Assembly (NCBI RefSeq): GCF_019429525.1
Contig: NZ_JAHXZL010000002.1
Location: 310,001 to 374,000 of the forward strand
Source: Sphingomonas folli
Lineage (GTDB): Bacteria; Pseudomonadota; Alphaproteobacteria; Sphingomonadales; Sphingomonadaceae
DNA: 64,000 nt
Reading direction: 5' to 3'
In this document: positions 45,520-53,951 of the stretch, one piece after another
Layout of the letters: every line of letters starts with the position of its first letter
Position numbering within the stretch: position 1 is the stretch's first letter
Notes under the pieces: model-generated
Told to the model about the DNA's origin: nothing
The model's input: only the letters and a program-made list of their open reading frames with translations
The model's database searches: none
Translations under genes and position numbers: made by a program

Positions 45520-47064
45520 TCAGTCGTCGTCGCGCTGCGCCATCTCGTCGCGCACCTCGCGCATCGCCTGTTCGACGTCGCGGACCGCGTCGCGGCGCGC
45601 CTCGGCGGGCATGTCGCGACTGGCGGCGAGCTGCGAGCGGGTCTGCTCGAGGCTGGCGAGCGCGGTGCGCATCGCGGCGTCGCGCTGGCCGCGCGCGTCC
45701 GCCGCGGCGCGGCCCGCCTCGCGCGCGGCGCGCTCGACATGGTCGGTGCAGATCACGGTGACGCGCTGGCCGTTCTCGGTCGCGCTCATCACGAAGCGCG
45801 TGGGCGCGCCGCCGCAGCGGCGGCTGGCCACCGGCGGCACCGGCGGGACGGGCGGGACCGAGGCGAAGGCGGGCACCGGCGGCAGCGGCGCGACCGGGGG
45901 GACCGGCGGGGTCGGCACCGGGGGCGCAGCGACAGCGTCGGCCGCCTCCTCGCCCTCGTAGGTCGCGGTCTCACCGTCGCGCACGATCGTCACGCGCCGG
46001 TCGTGGCGGCCGGCCGCGGGCACCTCGGGCACGCTCGGCACCGCAGGGGCAGCGGGCGTGTCGGGGAAGGAGGCCAGCAGCGGCAGCACGTCGTCGAAGG
46101 CGTGGGCGTCGATCCCGACCGCCTCCTCGACGCCGCCGCGCATCCGCTCGGCCGCCTGGGTGCCCGAAGCGGTGAGCCCGAGCGCGCCGAGCGCGATCGC
46201 CGCGGTGGCGAGGCCGCCGAGCGCCGTACGGGCGCGCGAGGCGCGAGTCTTGCCCAGCATGCGCAGTCTCCCTTTCAGGTCCTTGACGGTGTGGAGGTGG
46301 CAGGTCGCGGTGACGGCGCGGCCGTGCGCCGCCTTGACGATCGCGCAGCCATAAGCGTGGCGCGAGGCGCCGCCGAGCCGCGCGAGCACGCCCGCGTCGT
46401 TCGCCATCTCCTGGTCGGCGCGGAAGGCGCGGAAGGCGAACCAGGCCAACGGGTTGAACCAGTGGAGCGCGAGCACCGCCAGCGCGACCCAGTTGGCGAC
46501 GAGGTCGCCGCGGCGGTGGTGGCCGAGCTCATGCTCGAGCGCGAGCGCGCGCTCCTCGGCGTCGAAGCGCGCGGCGAAGTCGCGCGGGAACGCGACGACC
46601 TTGTCGAACACGCCGAACGCGACTGGCCCGCTCGCCGCCTCGCTCTGCACGATGGTGACGGCGCCGATCTGGTCCAGCGCGAGGCCGTGGCGCAGCAGGC
46701 GGTAGCGGAAGCGCCAGTAATCGGCGACCTGCCACAGCAGCAGCGCGATCGCGCCGGCGGCCCAGGTGCCGAGCACCACCGCGGGCAGCAGCGACGCGGT
46801 GACCGGCGCGAGCGCGGGCAGCGCGCCGACCGGCCCGAGCGCCTGCGCGATCGGCGCGGCCGCGGGCAGCGAGGCGAGCGTCGGCAGCGCCTCGGCGTGC
46901 CAGCCCGCGGGGAGCGGGGGCAGCAGGAGCCGCAGCGCCGGGATCGCCCAGAGCGCGTAGGCGACCGGCGCCCCGAAGGCGCGGCGTACCGGCGCACGCA
47001 GCGCCAGCACCGCCAGCATCAGCAGCGCCGACGCGAGCAGCGCTTCCATGGCCCAGGCGATCAT
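45520..47064 (-). CDS. M56-family BlaR1-like metallopeptidase, without beta-lactam sensor
   Basis: 514 aa. Four N-terminal membrane segments are interleaved with the gluzincin motif HELGHH (178-183), as in BlaR1/MecR1. The downstream sequence has further membrane segments and VATCHLHTVKDLKGRLRMLGK, but the C-terminal half is a proline/valine-rich linker (VPPVPPVPPVA type) and a coiled region ending REVRDEMAQRDDD. There is no penicillin-binding sensor domain, so the signal is unknown. The start overlaps the blaI stop (ATGA). It probably cleaves BlaI. Confidence 0.85.
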   Translation of the reverse strand: MIAWAMEALLASALLMLAVLALRAPVRRAFGAPVAYALWAIPALRLLLPPLPAGWHAEALPTLASLPAAAPIAQALGPVGALPALAPVTASLLPAVVLGTWAAGAIALLLWQVADYWRFRYRLLRHGLALDQIGAVTIVQSEAASGPVAFGVFDKVVAFPRDFAARFDAEERALALEHELGHHRRGDLVANWVALAVLALHWFNPLAWFAFRAFRADQEMANDAGVLARLGGASRHAYGCAIVKAAHGRAVTATCHLHTVKDLKGRLRMLGKTRASRARTALGGLATAAIALGALGLTASGTQAAERMRGGVEEAVGIDAHAFDDVLPLLASFPDTPAAPAVPSVPEVPAAGRHDRRVTIVRDGETATYEGEEAADAVAAPPVPTPPVPPVAPLPPVPAFASVPPVPPVPPVASRRCGGAPTRFVMSATENGQRVTVICTDHVERAAREAGRAAADARGQRDAAMRTALASLEQTRSQLAASRDMPAEARRDAVRDVEQAMREVRDEMAQRDDD

Positions 47065-47429
47065 TGCTTCAACTCCCGCAGAAGTGCCTCGATCTCGGTG
47101 ATGTCCTGCTCGGTGAGCGCGTCGCGCTCGGCGAGATGCGCGACAAGCGGGGTGAGCCGGCCGCCGAACAGCCGGTCGATCAGCCGACGCGACTCGCCGT
47201 CGACATAATCCTCGCGCTGGACGGCGGGGCTGTAGAGGTAGCGGCGGCCGTCGACCTCGTGGCGCACCGCCTCCTTGGCGAGCAGCCGGCCCAGCAGCGT
47301 CTTCACCGTCGCGGCGCTCCAGCCGCGCGCGGGGTCGACCCGCTCGGCCACGTCCTGCGCGGTGAGCGGGCTGTCGTCCCACAGCACCTCCATCACCGCA
47401 TGCTCGGCATCGCTGATCCGATCGGCCAC
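47061..47429 (-). CDS. BlaI/MecI-family repressor
   Basis: 122 aa from the GTG at 47429, giving MADRISDAEHAVMEVLWDDSPLTAQDVAERV, the standard N-terminus of BlaI-family winged-helix repressors. An upstream ATG at 47483 in frame would place a 39-bp operator palindrome inside the gene, so it is rejected. GWSAATVKTLLGRLLAKEAV is the recognition helix. It dimerises on the operator and is inactivated by the neighbouring M56 peptidase. No beta-lactamase gene is nearby. Confidence 0.92.
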   Translation of the reverse strand: MADRISDAEHAVMEVLWDDSPLTAQDVAERVDPARGWSAATVKTLLGRLLAKEAVRHEVDGRRYLYSPAVQREDYVDGESRRLIDRLFGGRLTPLVAHLAERDALTEQDITEIEALLRELKQ

Positions 47430-47443
47430 GACTCGCTCCTCAC

Positions 47444-47482
47444 TGACTACGGCTGTAATCGTATCGATTACGACTGTAGTCA
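47444..47482. promoter_or_regulatory. BlaI operator: 39-bp near-perfect palindrome
   Basis: The outer arms are TGACTAC and GTAGTCA, and inside them GTAATCG and CGATTAC face each other about the centre at 47463. Only three of the first 18 positions mismatch their partner. It lies 15 bp upstream of the BlaI GTG. The TACN...GTA spacing and the TGTA/TACA core are the usual BlaI/MecI operator features. A repressor dimer here would autoregulate blaI and the M56 gene. Confidence 0.8.
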
Positions 47483-47865
47483 ATAGTCGGGAAGCGCCCG
47501 TGGGTGTCGGTTTTCCTTACACTCGGCGGGAGACAGGATCGGCGGTTAACCAGCGTGTGGCGCCGGAAAGGCGCTCGCGCCGCGACTGGCACGGGCGCTG
47601 CTACGGAGGGAGCGTAGTGCGTGACAGCGCTTCAGCCGGGCGGGGCGTCGCTCCTTCGATCTCGCGACCCCCGCCCGCACCCGCGGCGCCCGATGCCGTC
47701 GTCAGCTTCGCCGTGTCGCTGCGTGATCGGGCGCAAGCACGCTCAGGGGATAGAGTCCCGTGATGGCTGGATGCGCGGGAGCACGTACGCTCGCCGTTCA
47801 GCCTGAGGAACGCGACCGAGCGGTCCCATCGGCGGCGCGCCGGCGAGGGCCGCGGGACCTTTCCA
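47483..47865. other. non-coding region upstream of the blaI promoter
   Basis: About 380 bp with no gene I can support. Apparent frames lack ribosome-binding sites and conserved sequence. No tRNA or other RNA motif seen. The flanking stretch to 48100 holds a type 2 repeat (47866-47962) and otherwise nothing recognisable. Confidence 0.45.
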
Positions 47866-47962
47866 CCGTCATCCCGGACTTGTTCCGAGGTGCCCTAAGC
47901 CACAAGCCTCAAGCCGTGTCGCTCTCGGACAAGTGGATCCCGGAACACGTCCGGGGTGACGG
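47866..47962. repeat. paired palindromic repeat, type 2 (degraded right half)
   Basis: CCGTCATCCCGGACTTGTTC on the left, and GGATCCCGGAACACGTCCGG with GGTGACGG on the right, facing inward. Same unit as 42703. The centre has diverged. Confidence 0.75.
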
Positions 47963-48100
47963 AATGTCGAGTGCGTTCCGCGACGGTCGCGAAGTCCCGC
48001 GATGCCTATGGTTTAAGTTGGCGAATGTGCGGACGACTCGCGACGGCTCACCACCTGCCCACCCCTGGCGCGGCCCGAGGTTACGAGGTGCCCCCTGCCC

Positions 48101-48439
48101 TTACTTGGCCTCGGCCGCCGCGGCGCCGGCGTTCTGGAACAGGTCGGCCAACTCGCCCGACTCGTACATCTCCATCATGATGTCCGAGCCGCCGACGAAC
48201 TCGCCGCCGACATAGAGCTGGGGGATCGTCGGCCAGTCCGAATAGCCCTTGATGCCCTGGCGGATCGCCTGGTCCTGCAGCACGTCAACGCTCTCGAACG
48301 TCACGCCGAGCCGCTCCAGGATCGCCACTGCGCGGCTGGAGAAGCCGCACTGCGGGAACAGCGGCGTGCCCTTCATGAACAGCACCACCGGATTGTTCTT
48401 CACCACCGCGTCGATGCGGGCGTTCGTGTCGTCGGTCAT
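48101..48439 (-). CDS. grxD: monothiol glutaredoxin, Grx4 family
   Basis: 112 aa. The active site CGFS (in PQCGFSSRAV) is diagnostic of monothiol class II glutaredoxins, and KGTPLFP, WPTIPQLYVGGEFVGGSDI carries the glutathione- and cluster-binding residues. It carries a 2Fe-2S cluster and usually works with a BolA protein; a bolA gene lies 24 bp upstream on the same strand, and DUF1476 before it. Confidence 0.95.
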   Translation of the reverse strand: MTDDTNARIDAVVKNNPVVLFMKGTPLFPQCGFSSRAVAILERLGVTFESVDVLQDQAIRQGIKGYSDWPTIPQLYVGGEFVGGSDIMMEMYESGELADLFQNAGAAAAEAK

Positions 48440-48463
48440 CGCTTCAACCCTCTTGTACCGCGC

Positions 48464-48697
48464 TTATTTCGGGACGGCGGTGGTCAACTGCAAGGCGTGC
48501 AGCACGCCACCCATGCGCCCCCCCAGGGCGGCATAGACCGCCTGGTGCTGCTTGACCCGCGGCAGGCCCGCGAACGACGGCGCCACGACGCGCGCGGCCC
48601 AGTGGTCGCCGTCGCCGGCGAGATCGGTCATCTCCACCTCGGCGTCGGGGATGCCCGCCCTGATCAGCGCCGCGATCTCCGCTCCCTCCATCGGCAT
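48464..48697 (-). CDS. BolA-family protein
   Basis: 77 aa from the ATG at 48697 (TAAGG before it); an ATG two codons later is an alternative. AEVEMTDLAGDGDHWAARVVAPSFAGLPRVKQHQAVYAALGGRMGGVLHALQLTT is the BolA fold, with the histidine in KQHQAVY that helps hold a glutaredoxin-shared cluster. The adjacent grxD makes a classic Grx4-BolA iron-sulfur pair. Upstream, DUF1476 ends 5 bp away. Confidence 0.92.
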   Translation of the reverse strand: MPMEGAEIAALIRAGIPDAEVEMTDLAGDGDHWAARVVAPSFAGLPRVKQHQAVYAALGGRMGGVLHALQLTTAVPK

Positions 48698-48702
48698 CCG
48701 CC

Positions 48703-49026
48703 TTACTCCGACTGCAGCAGCTGGCGCCGCGCCTCGACCATCTTCTCCTCGAGCGCGCGGCGGACCACGGACTCGTCGACGTCGACGTTGGCGGCGGTGA
48801 GGTCGCCGTAGACCTTGCGCACCACGTCCTCGTCGCCGGCCTCCTCGAAGTCGGCCTGGACCACCGCCTTGGCGTAGGCGTCGGTCTCGGCGGGGGTGAG
48901 CTGCATCAGCTCGGCGGCCCATTGCCCGACGAGCCGGTTGCGGCGCGCGACGATGCGGAACGCCAGCTCCTCGTCGCGCGCGAACTTGGCCTCGAACGCG
49001 CGTTGGCGGTCCTCGAAGGTGGTCAT
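48703..49026 (-). CDS. DUF1476 protein, likely ATP synthase inhibitor subunit zeta
   Basis: 107 aa, all-helical. FEDRQRAFEAKFARDEELAFRIVARRNRLVGQWAAELM is the N-terminal signature of the alphaproteobacterial DUF1476 family, shown in Paracoccus to be the zeta subunit inhibiting the F1-ATPase. The inhibitory N-terminal helix is present. First gene of the DUF1476-bolA-grxD cluster. Confidence 0.88.
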   Translation of the reverse strand: MTTFEDRQRAFEAKFARDEELAFRIVARRNRLVGQWAAELMQLTPAETDAYAKAVVQADFEEAGDEDVVRKVYGDLTAANVDVDESVVRRALEEKMVEARRQLLQSE

Positions 49027-49124
49027 GCTGGTTCCCCGCGGTGTAGCACACCGGGATAGTGCGCGCGGGGGCGCGGCGCAACGGGCGGACGGTTTGTCGG
49101 AGACGCGCTCCTCACACCCCTAGC

Positions 49125-49151
49125 GATCCCGGACTCGTCCCGGGATCCACT
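49125..49151. repeat. single palindromic repeat, type 2
   Basis: GATCCCGGACTCGTCCCGGGATC, an inward-facing stem with its CCACT tail; only half of the unit seen at 42703. It lies between the quinone oxidoreductase and DUF1476 genes. Confidence 0.7.
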
Positions 49152-49191
49152 GAGCCGCGCACTCAGGTCCCGGCGGCGCAGACAGCGGAAC

Positions 49192-50193
49192 CTACGCCCC
49201 CACCCGCACCACCAGCTTGCCGACCGCCTCGCGCGCCGCCATGCGCGCGATCGCCTCGCCGCCCCGCTCGAAGGGGAAGATTTCGGTGACGCGCGGCGCG
49301 ATCCGGCCCTCGGCCCACAGCTCGAACAGCCGCGCGATATGCGCGCGGTTGCGGTCGGGATGACGCGCCGCGAACGCGCCCCAGAACACGCCGCGCACGT
49401 CGCAGCTCTTCAGCAGCGTCAGGTTGAGCGGCAGCCGAGGGATGCCCGCGGGGAAGCCGACGACGAGGTAGCGCCCCTCCCAGCCGAGCGCGCGCAGCGC
49501 GGGCTCGGCATAGTCCCCGCCGACGGGATCGTAGACCAGGTCGAAGCCGTCCGGCCCCGCCGCCGCCTTGAGACGGTCCGCCAGCGCCCTGCTCTGCGCC
49601 TTGTCGAACGGCGCGCGCTCGTAGACCAGCACCTCGTCGGCGCCGGCGTCGCGCACCGCCGCGGCCTTGGCCTCGCTCGACACCGCGCCGACGACATGCG
49701 CGCCGAGCGCCTTGCCCAGCTCGACCGCGGCGAGCCCGACCCCGCCCGCGGCGCCGAGCACCAGCAGCCGCTCCCCCGCGGCGATGTGCCCGCGATCGAC
49801 CAGCGCGTGGATCGTCGTGGCGTAGGTGAGCAGCAGCGCCGACGCGTCCTCGAAGCTGCGCCCTTCCGGCACCGCGTGGACCGAGTCCGCCGCGAAGCGC
49901 AGCCGCTCGCTCAGCCCACCCATCATCGTGTTGCCCATGACGCGGTCGCCCACCTGCCAGCGGGTGACGCCCTCCCCCACCGCGTCGACCACGCCCGCGA
50001 TCTCGCCGCCCGGCGCGAACGGGCGCGGCGGGCGCATCTGGTAGCGATCCTCGATCACCAGCACGTCGGGGTAGTTGATCGCGCAGGCCTTGACCGCGAC
50101 CACCACCTCGCCAGCGCCCGCGACGGGATCGGGCAGCTCGCCGATCTCCAGCGTGTCAGGCCCGCCCGGCACCCTCGACAGCAAGGCCCGCAT
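49192..50193 (-). CDS. NADPH:quinone oxidoreductase-type (zinc-independent MDR) dehydrogenase
   Basis: 333 aa from the second of two adjacent ATGs. [22 protein letters not shown] is the N-terminal catalytic domain, and the NADPH-binding loop is [33 protein letters not shown]... and [18 protein letters not shown] fit quinone reductase. The zinc ligands of alcohol dehydrogenases are lacking. Overlaps the 3' end of leuD by 38 bp, so it is part of the same transcript. The substrate is not known. Confidence 0.87.
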   Translation of the reverse strand: MRALLSRVPGGPDTLEIGELPDPVAGAGEVVVAVKACAINYPDVLVIEDRYQMRPPRPFAPGGEIAGVVDAVGEGVTRWQVGDRVMGNTMMGGLSERLRFAADSVHAVPEGRSFEDASALLLTYATTIHALVDRGHIAAGERLLVLGAAGGVGLAAVELGKALGAHVVGAVSSEAKAAAVRDAGADEVLVYERAPFDKAQSRALADRLKAAAGPDGFDLVYDPVGGDYAEPALRALGWEGRYLVVGFPAGIPRLPLNLTLLKSCDVRGVFWGAFAARHPDRNRAHIARLFELWAEGRIAPRVTEIFPFERGGEAIARMAAREAVGKLVVRVGA

Positions 50194-50785
50194 CATCCGC
50201 TCTCCCGCCGATCCAGGGCCGCTCGACGCCGAGCCGCTCCTCGAAATTCGAAATCACGGTATCCTTTGCCAGCGTGAGGCCGACCTCGTCCAGCCCCTCC
50301 ATCAGACAGCGCCGGCGGAAGGGGTCGAGCTCGAACGTGTAGCGATCCTGGTACGGCGTGGTGACCGTCATCGTCTCGAGGTCGACGGTGACCGGGCTCG
50401 TCCTCGCCACCTCCACCAGCCGATCGACCGCCTCCTGCGGCAGCACGACGGTGACGATGCCGTTCTTGAACGCGTTGCCCGAGAAGATGTCGGAGAAGCT
50501 CGGCGCGATCACCGCGCGCACCCCCATGTCGACGAGCGCCCAGGCGGCATGCTCGCGGCTCGACCCGCAGCCGAAATTGTCCCCCGCGATCAGGATCGGC
50601 GCGCCGGCGTAGCGCGGGTCGTCGAAGATGTTGCCGGGCTGCGCGCGCACCGTCTCGAACGCGCCGCGGCCGAGCCCCGAGCGCGTGATCGTCTTGAGCC
50701 AGTGCGCCGGGATGATGACGTCGGTGTCGACGTTCTCGGCGCCCCAGGGGTAAGCGGTGCCGCCGACGCGCGTGACGGCCTCCAT
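50156..50785 (-). CDS. leuD: 3-isopropylmalate dehydratase small subunit
   Basis: 209 aa. [29 protein letters not shown], and [15 protein letters not shown] carry the substrate-binding loops of LeuD. The C-terminus runs 13 residues into the next gene. It pairs with LeuC to isomerise 3-isopropylmalate through an aconitase mechanism. Its ATG shares a base with the stop of a 35-aa peptide gene (TGATG) that lies between leuC and leuD. Confidence 0.96.
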   Translation of the reverse strand: MEAVTRVGGTAYPWGAENVDTDVIIPAHWLKTITRSGLGRGAFETVRAQPGNIFDDPRYAGAPILIAGDNFGCGSSREHAAWALVDMGVRAVIAPSFSDIFSGNAFKNGIVTVVLPQEAVDRLVEVARTSPVTVDLETMTVTTPYQDRYTFELDPFRRRCLMEGLDEVGLTLAKDTVISNFEERLGVERPWIGGRADDAGLAVEGAGRA

Positions 50786-50892
50786 CAGCGCGCCGGGTTG
50801 CTCGGCGGGATCGCGGGCTTGGCGATCGCCGCATAGGCCGCCACGCCGCTCAGCACCGAGCCGGCGATCAGGAACATGAGCACTTTCTTCAT
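50785..50892 (-). CDS. 35-aa membrane peptide between leuC and leuD
   Basis: [19 protein letters not shown] then [16 protein letters not shown]: two lysines, one hydrophobic stretch and a proline-rich tail. It reads as a small membrane peptide or an uncleaved signal. It starts at ATG 50892, preceded by GGGGATAG, and its stop shares a base with the leuD start. No domain. Peptides of this size in the same position have been loosely annotated as isopropylmalate isomerase in some sphingomonads; I see no catalytic residue that would support that name. Confidence 0.68.
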   Translation of the reverse strand: MKKVLMFLIAGSVLSGVAAYAAIAKPAIPPSNPAR

Positions 50893-50921
50893 GGACTATC
50901 CCCTCGATTGACGCGCGTCGT

Positions 50922-52349
50922 TCACCCCATCAGCTCGCGCACGTCGGCGAGCCGCCCGGTCACCGCCGCCGCCGCCGCCATCGCCGGCGATAACAGGTGG
51001 GTGCGCGAGCCAGGTCCTTGTCGTCCCACGAAATTCCGGTTCGACGTCGAGGCGCAGCGCTCCCCCGCCGGCACCTTGTCGGGGTTCATCGCGAGGCACA
51101 TCGAGCAGCCCGGCTCGCGCCACTCGAAGCCCGCGGCGGTGAAGATGCGGTCGAGCCCCTCCGCCTCGGCCTGGCGCTTGACCAACCCCGAGCCGGGAAC
51201 CACCAGCGCGCGCACGCCATCGGCGACGCGGCGACCGTTCGCCACCGAGGCGGCGGCGCGCAGGTCCTCGATGCGGCTGTTGGTGCAGCTGCCGATGAAG
51301 ACGTGCTGGACGGGCACGTCCTGCATCCGCGTGCCGGGGGTCAGCCCCATATAGTCGAGCGACTTCTGCGCGGCGGCGCGCTTGGACGCGTCGGCGAAGC
51401 TGTCGGGCGCGGGGACGGTGCCGGTGATCGGCACGACGTCCTCGGGGCTGGTGCCCCAGGTGAGCGCGGGCGCGATGTCGCTCGCCTCGAGACGCACGAC
51501 GCGGTCGTAGCGCGCGCCCGCGTCGCTCGGCAGCGTGCGCCACCAGTCGGTCGCGCGCGCCCAGTCCTCGCCCCGCGGCGCCATCGGGCGGCCCTTGAGA
51601 TAGGCGAAGGTGGTCTCGTCGGGCGCGATCATGCCCGCGCGCGCGCCGCCCTCGATCGACATGTTGGCGATCGTCAGCCGGCCCTCGACGGAGAGGGCGC
51701 GGATCACCTCGCCGGTGAACTCGATGACATGGCCGGTGCCCCCCGCGGCGCCGATCTTGCCGATGATCGCGAGCACCACGTCCTTGGCACTGACGCCGTA
51801 GCCGAGCGCCCCATCGACGCGCACCTCCATCGTCCGGGAGGGCGAGAGGATCAGCGTCTGCGTGGCGAGCACGTGCTCGACCTCGCTGGTGCCGATCCCG
51901 AAGGCGAGCGCGCCCAGCGCGCCGTGCGCCGAGGTATGGCTGTCGCCGCACACCATCGTGGTGCCGGGCAGGGTGAAGCCCTGCTCCGGCCCGACGACAT
52001 GGACGATCCCCTGCCGTGCCGACAGCGCGTCGATATAGGGCACGCCGAAGTCGGCGACGTTGCGGCGGAGCGCGGCGAGCTGCTCGGCGCTGTCGCGGTC
52101 GGCGATCGGCAGCTCCCCGCCCGCCGCGTCGACGCGCGCGGTGGTGGGGAGGTTGTGGTCGGGCACCGCGAGCGTGAGGTCGGGTCGGCGCACGCGGCGG
52201 CCCGCGACGCGCAGGCCCTCGAAGGCCTGGGGGCTGGTCACCTCGTGGAGGAGGTGGCGGTCGATGTAGATCAGACAGGAGCCGTCGTCTCGGCGCTCGA
52301 CGACGTGAGCGTCCCAGACCTTCTCGTACAAGGTGCGCGGGGTGGACAT
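50922..52349 (-). CDS. leuC: 3-isopropylmalate dehydratase large subunit
   Basis: 475 aa. Aconitase fold: [48 protein letters not shown]. The three cluster cysteines lie in [17 protein letters not shown] and [12 protein letters not shown]. Length is normal. First gene of a leuC-peptide-leuD-quinone reductase unit on the minus strand. It catalyses the second step of leucine synthesis. leuA and leuB are not in the window. Confidence 0.97.
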   Translation of the reverse strand: MSTPRTLYEKVWDAHVVERRDDGSCLIYIDRHLLHEVTSPQAFEGLRVAGRRVRRPDLTLAVPDHNLPTTARVDAAGGELPIADRDSAEQLAALRRNVADFGVPYIDALSARQGIVHVVGPEQGFTLPGTTMVCGDSHTSAHGALGALAFGIGTSEVEHVLATQTLILSPSRTMEVRVDGALGYGVSAKDVVLAIIGKIGAAGGTGHVIEFTGEVIRALSVEGRLTIANMSIEGGARAGMIAPDETTFAYLKGRPMAPRGEDWARATDWWRTLPSDAGARYDRVVRLEASDIAPALTWGTSPEDVVPITGTVPAPDSFADASKRAAAQKSLDYMGLTPGTRMQDVPVQHVFIGSCTNSRIEDLRAAASVANGRRVADGVRALVVPGSGLVKRQAEAEGLDRIFTAAGFEWREPGCSMCLAMNPDKVPAGERCASTSNRNFVGRQGPGSRTHLLSPAMAAAAAVTGRLADVRELMG

Positions 52350-52548
52350 GATCCGCGGCTGTTAACCGAAAAGGCGTGCGCGTCCAAGGCAGAGCGATAG
52401 GAAATGTCGTGCGTTGCGCGCGGTGACCGGCAGAATGGGTCAGTGCGTGAGCGCCGCGCGAGGCGGGGTAAGCGTGCCTGACATCGCCTCACCGGCTTGG
52501 GGGAGCTGGCCCCTCCCCCGCCACACGCCTCGTGGCGCTGCGCACGCG

Positions 52549-52607
52549 AACCCAGGGCCACAAGCGTCGGGCTCTGTTACCCTGGGATCCTGCGTGCGCA
52601 GGAACAC
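52549..52607. repeat. palindromic repeat with CCTGGG arms
   Basis: ACCCAGGG and CCCTGGGATCC face each other across about 25 bp, followed by TCCTGCGTGCGCAGGA, itself a small hairpin. Related in plan to the other repeats but a separate sequence family. Located between leuC and the GST gene. Confidence 0.6.
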
Positions 52608-52621
52608 TCGATGCGACCCGC

Positions 52622-53311
52622 TCACGCCGTGGCGCGATGGTCCTCCGTCACCTCGCCATATTCGGCGACCTCGGCCTCATGCCCTTCCTCGCGGAACGTC
52701 TCGGCCAGCGCCGCCGCCTCCCACGCGCGCGTCGCGGGATGCGCCAGCAGCGTCTCGACCCAGCGCGCGCCCGCGGCGCCGACGTCGATCCCCCAGCCGC
52801 GCACGCGGAACGCGACCGGCGCGTAGAAGGCGTCGACCGCGGTGAAGCGCTCGCCCGCCAGCCACGGCCCGCCGAAGCGCGCCAACCCCTCGCCCCACAG
52901 CTCGGCGATCCGCGCGACGTCGCGCGCCAGCGCGGGCGAGCCGCGCGTCGGGGTGACGCGCTGCCCCACCGTCATCGTCCGCTCGCGCCGCAGCGCGCCG
53001 AAGCCGCCGTGCATCTCCGCTACCGCGCAGACCGCCCAGGCGCGCGCCGCCTCGTCCGCGGGCCACACGCCGTCGTGGCGCTCGGCGAGGTAGAGCGCGA
53101 TACCGAGCGAGTCCCACACCGTACGCTCGCCGTCGACCAGCACCGGCACCTGCCCGGTCGGCGAGAAGGCGCGGAACGCCTCATGATTGTCCAGCGACAT
53201 GAACGGCTCGAAGCGGTCCTCGAAGGGAATATCGAGCGCGTGCATCAGCAGCCACGGCCGCAGCGACCAGCTCGAATAGTTCCGGTTGGCGGTGATCAGC
53301 GTGTACGCCAT
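52622..53311 (-). CDS. glutathione S-transferase
   Basis: 229 aa. The N-terminal thioredoxin-like domain starts TLITANRNYSSWSLRPWLL, with the SSWSLR serine that activates glutathione in the bacterial zeta/maleylacetoacetate-like group. SPTGQVPVLVDGERTVWDSLGIALYL is the cis-proline and glutathione site. A helical C-terminal domain follows. It begins 4 bp after the CoA-transferase B stop, so it is the last gene of that operon. Confidence 0.88.
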   Translation of the reverse strand: MAYTLITANRNYSSWSLRPWLLMHALDIPFEDRFEPFMSLDNHEAFRAFSPTGQVPVLVDGERTVWDSLGIALYLAERHDGVWPADEAARAWAVCAVAEMHGGFGALRRERTMTVGQRVTPTRGSPALARDVARIAELWGEGLARFGGPWLAGERFTAVDAFYAPVAFRVRGWGIDVGAAGARWVETLLAHPATRAWEAAALAETFREEGHEAEVAEYGEVTEDHRATA

Positions 53312-53315
53312 CGTC

Positions 53316-53951
53316 TCAGACCTCGTAGTGCGCGCTCGTCTTGGCGGCGACCTCGTCCGCCGTCACCCCCGGCGCCAACTCGACCAGGCGAAAGGCGCTG
53401 CGATGGTCGGGGCGCTGGAACACCGCCAGGTCGGTGACGATCATGTCGACCACGTCGCGCCCGGTCAGCGGCAGCGTGCACGACGGGATGAACTTGGGCG
53501 CGCCGTCCTTGGCGACATGCTCCATCACGACGATGATCTTCCTGACCCCCGCGACGAGATCCATCGCACCGCCCATCCCCTTGATCATCTTGCCGGGGAT
53601 CATCCAATTGGCGATGTCGCCGCGCTCGGACACCTCCATCGCGCCGAGCACGGTGAGGTCGATATGCCCGCCGCGGATCATCGCGAAGCTCTGCTCGCTA
53701 CCGAAATAGGCCGATTGCGGCAGCTCGCTGATCGTCTGCTTGCCCGCGTTGATCAGGTCGGGATCGACCGCGTCGTCATAGGGAAACGGGCCGATGCCGA
53801 GCATGCCGTTCTCGCTCTGCAGCGTGACGGTGATGCCGTCGGGGATGTTGTTCGCCACCAGCGTCGGGATGCCGATGCCCAGGTTGACGTAATAGCCGTC
53901 GCGCAGCTCGCGCGCGGCGCGCGCCGCCATGCCGTTGCGGTCCCAGCTCAT
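53316..53951 (-). CDS. scoB: 3-oxoacid CoA-transferase subunit B
   Basis: 211 aa from the ATG at 53951. [13 protein letters not shown] and the catalytic glutamate in [14 protein letters not shown] identify the beta subunit of succinyl-CoA:3-ketoacid or acetoacetate CoA-transferase. [42 protein letters not shown] is highly conserved. The start overlaps the stop of the phosphatase gene (ATGA) that lies between the A and B subunits. Confidence 0.95.
   Translation of the reverse strand: MSWDRNGMAARAARELRDGYYVNLGIGIPTLVANNIPDGITVTLQSENGMLGIGPFPYDDAVDPDLINAGKQTISELPQSAYFGSEQSFAMIRGGHIDLTVLGAMEVSERGDIANWMIPGKMIKGMGGAMDLVAGVRKIIVVMEHVAKDGAPKFIPSCTLPLTGRDVVDMIVTDLAVFQRPDHRSAFRLVELAPGVTADEVAAKTSAHYEV

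Noticed and set aside
44632..47208. 858-codon open frame on the plus strand opposite the MBL hydrolase and M56 peptidase genes
   Set aside because: It is the complement of two well-supported genes, crosses their intergenic space, and has low-complexity Arg/Ala/Gly/His composition.
47430..47483. ATG start for BlaI at 47483
   Set aside because: It would put the 39-bp palindromic operator inside the gene, and the added residues do not match BlaI-family N-termini.
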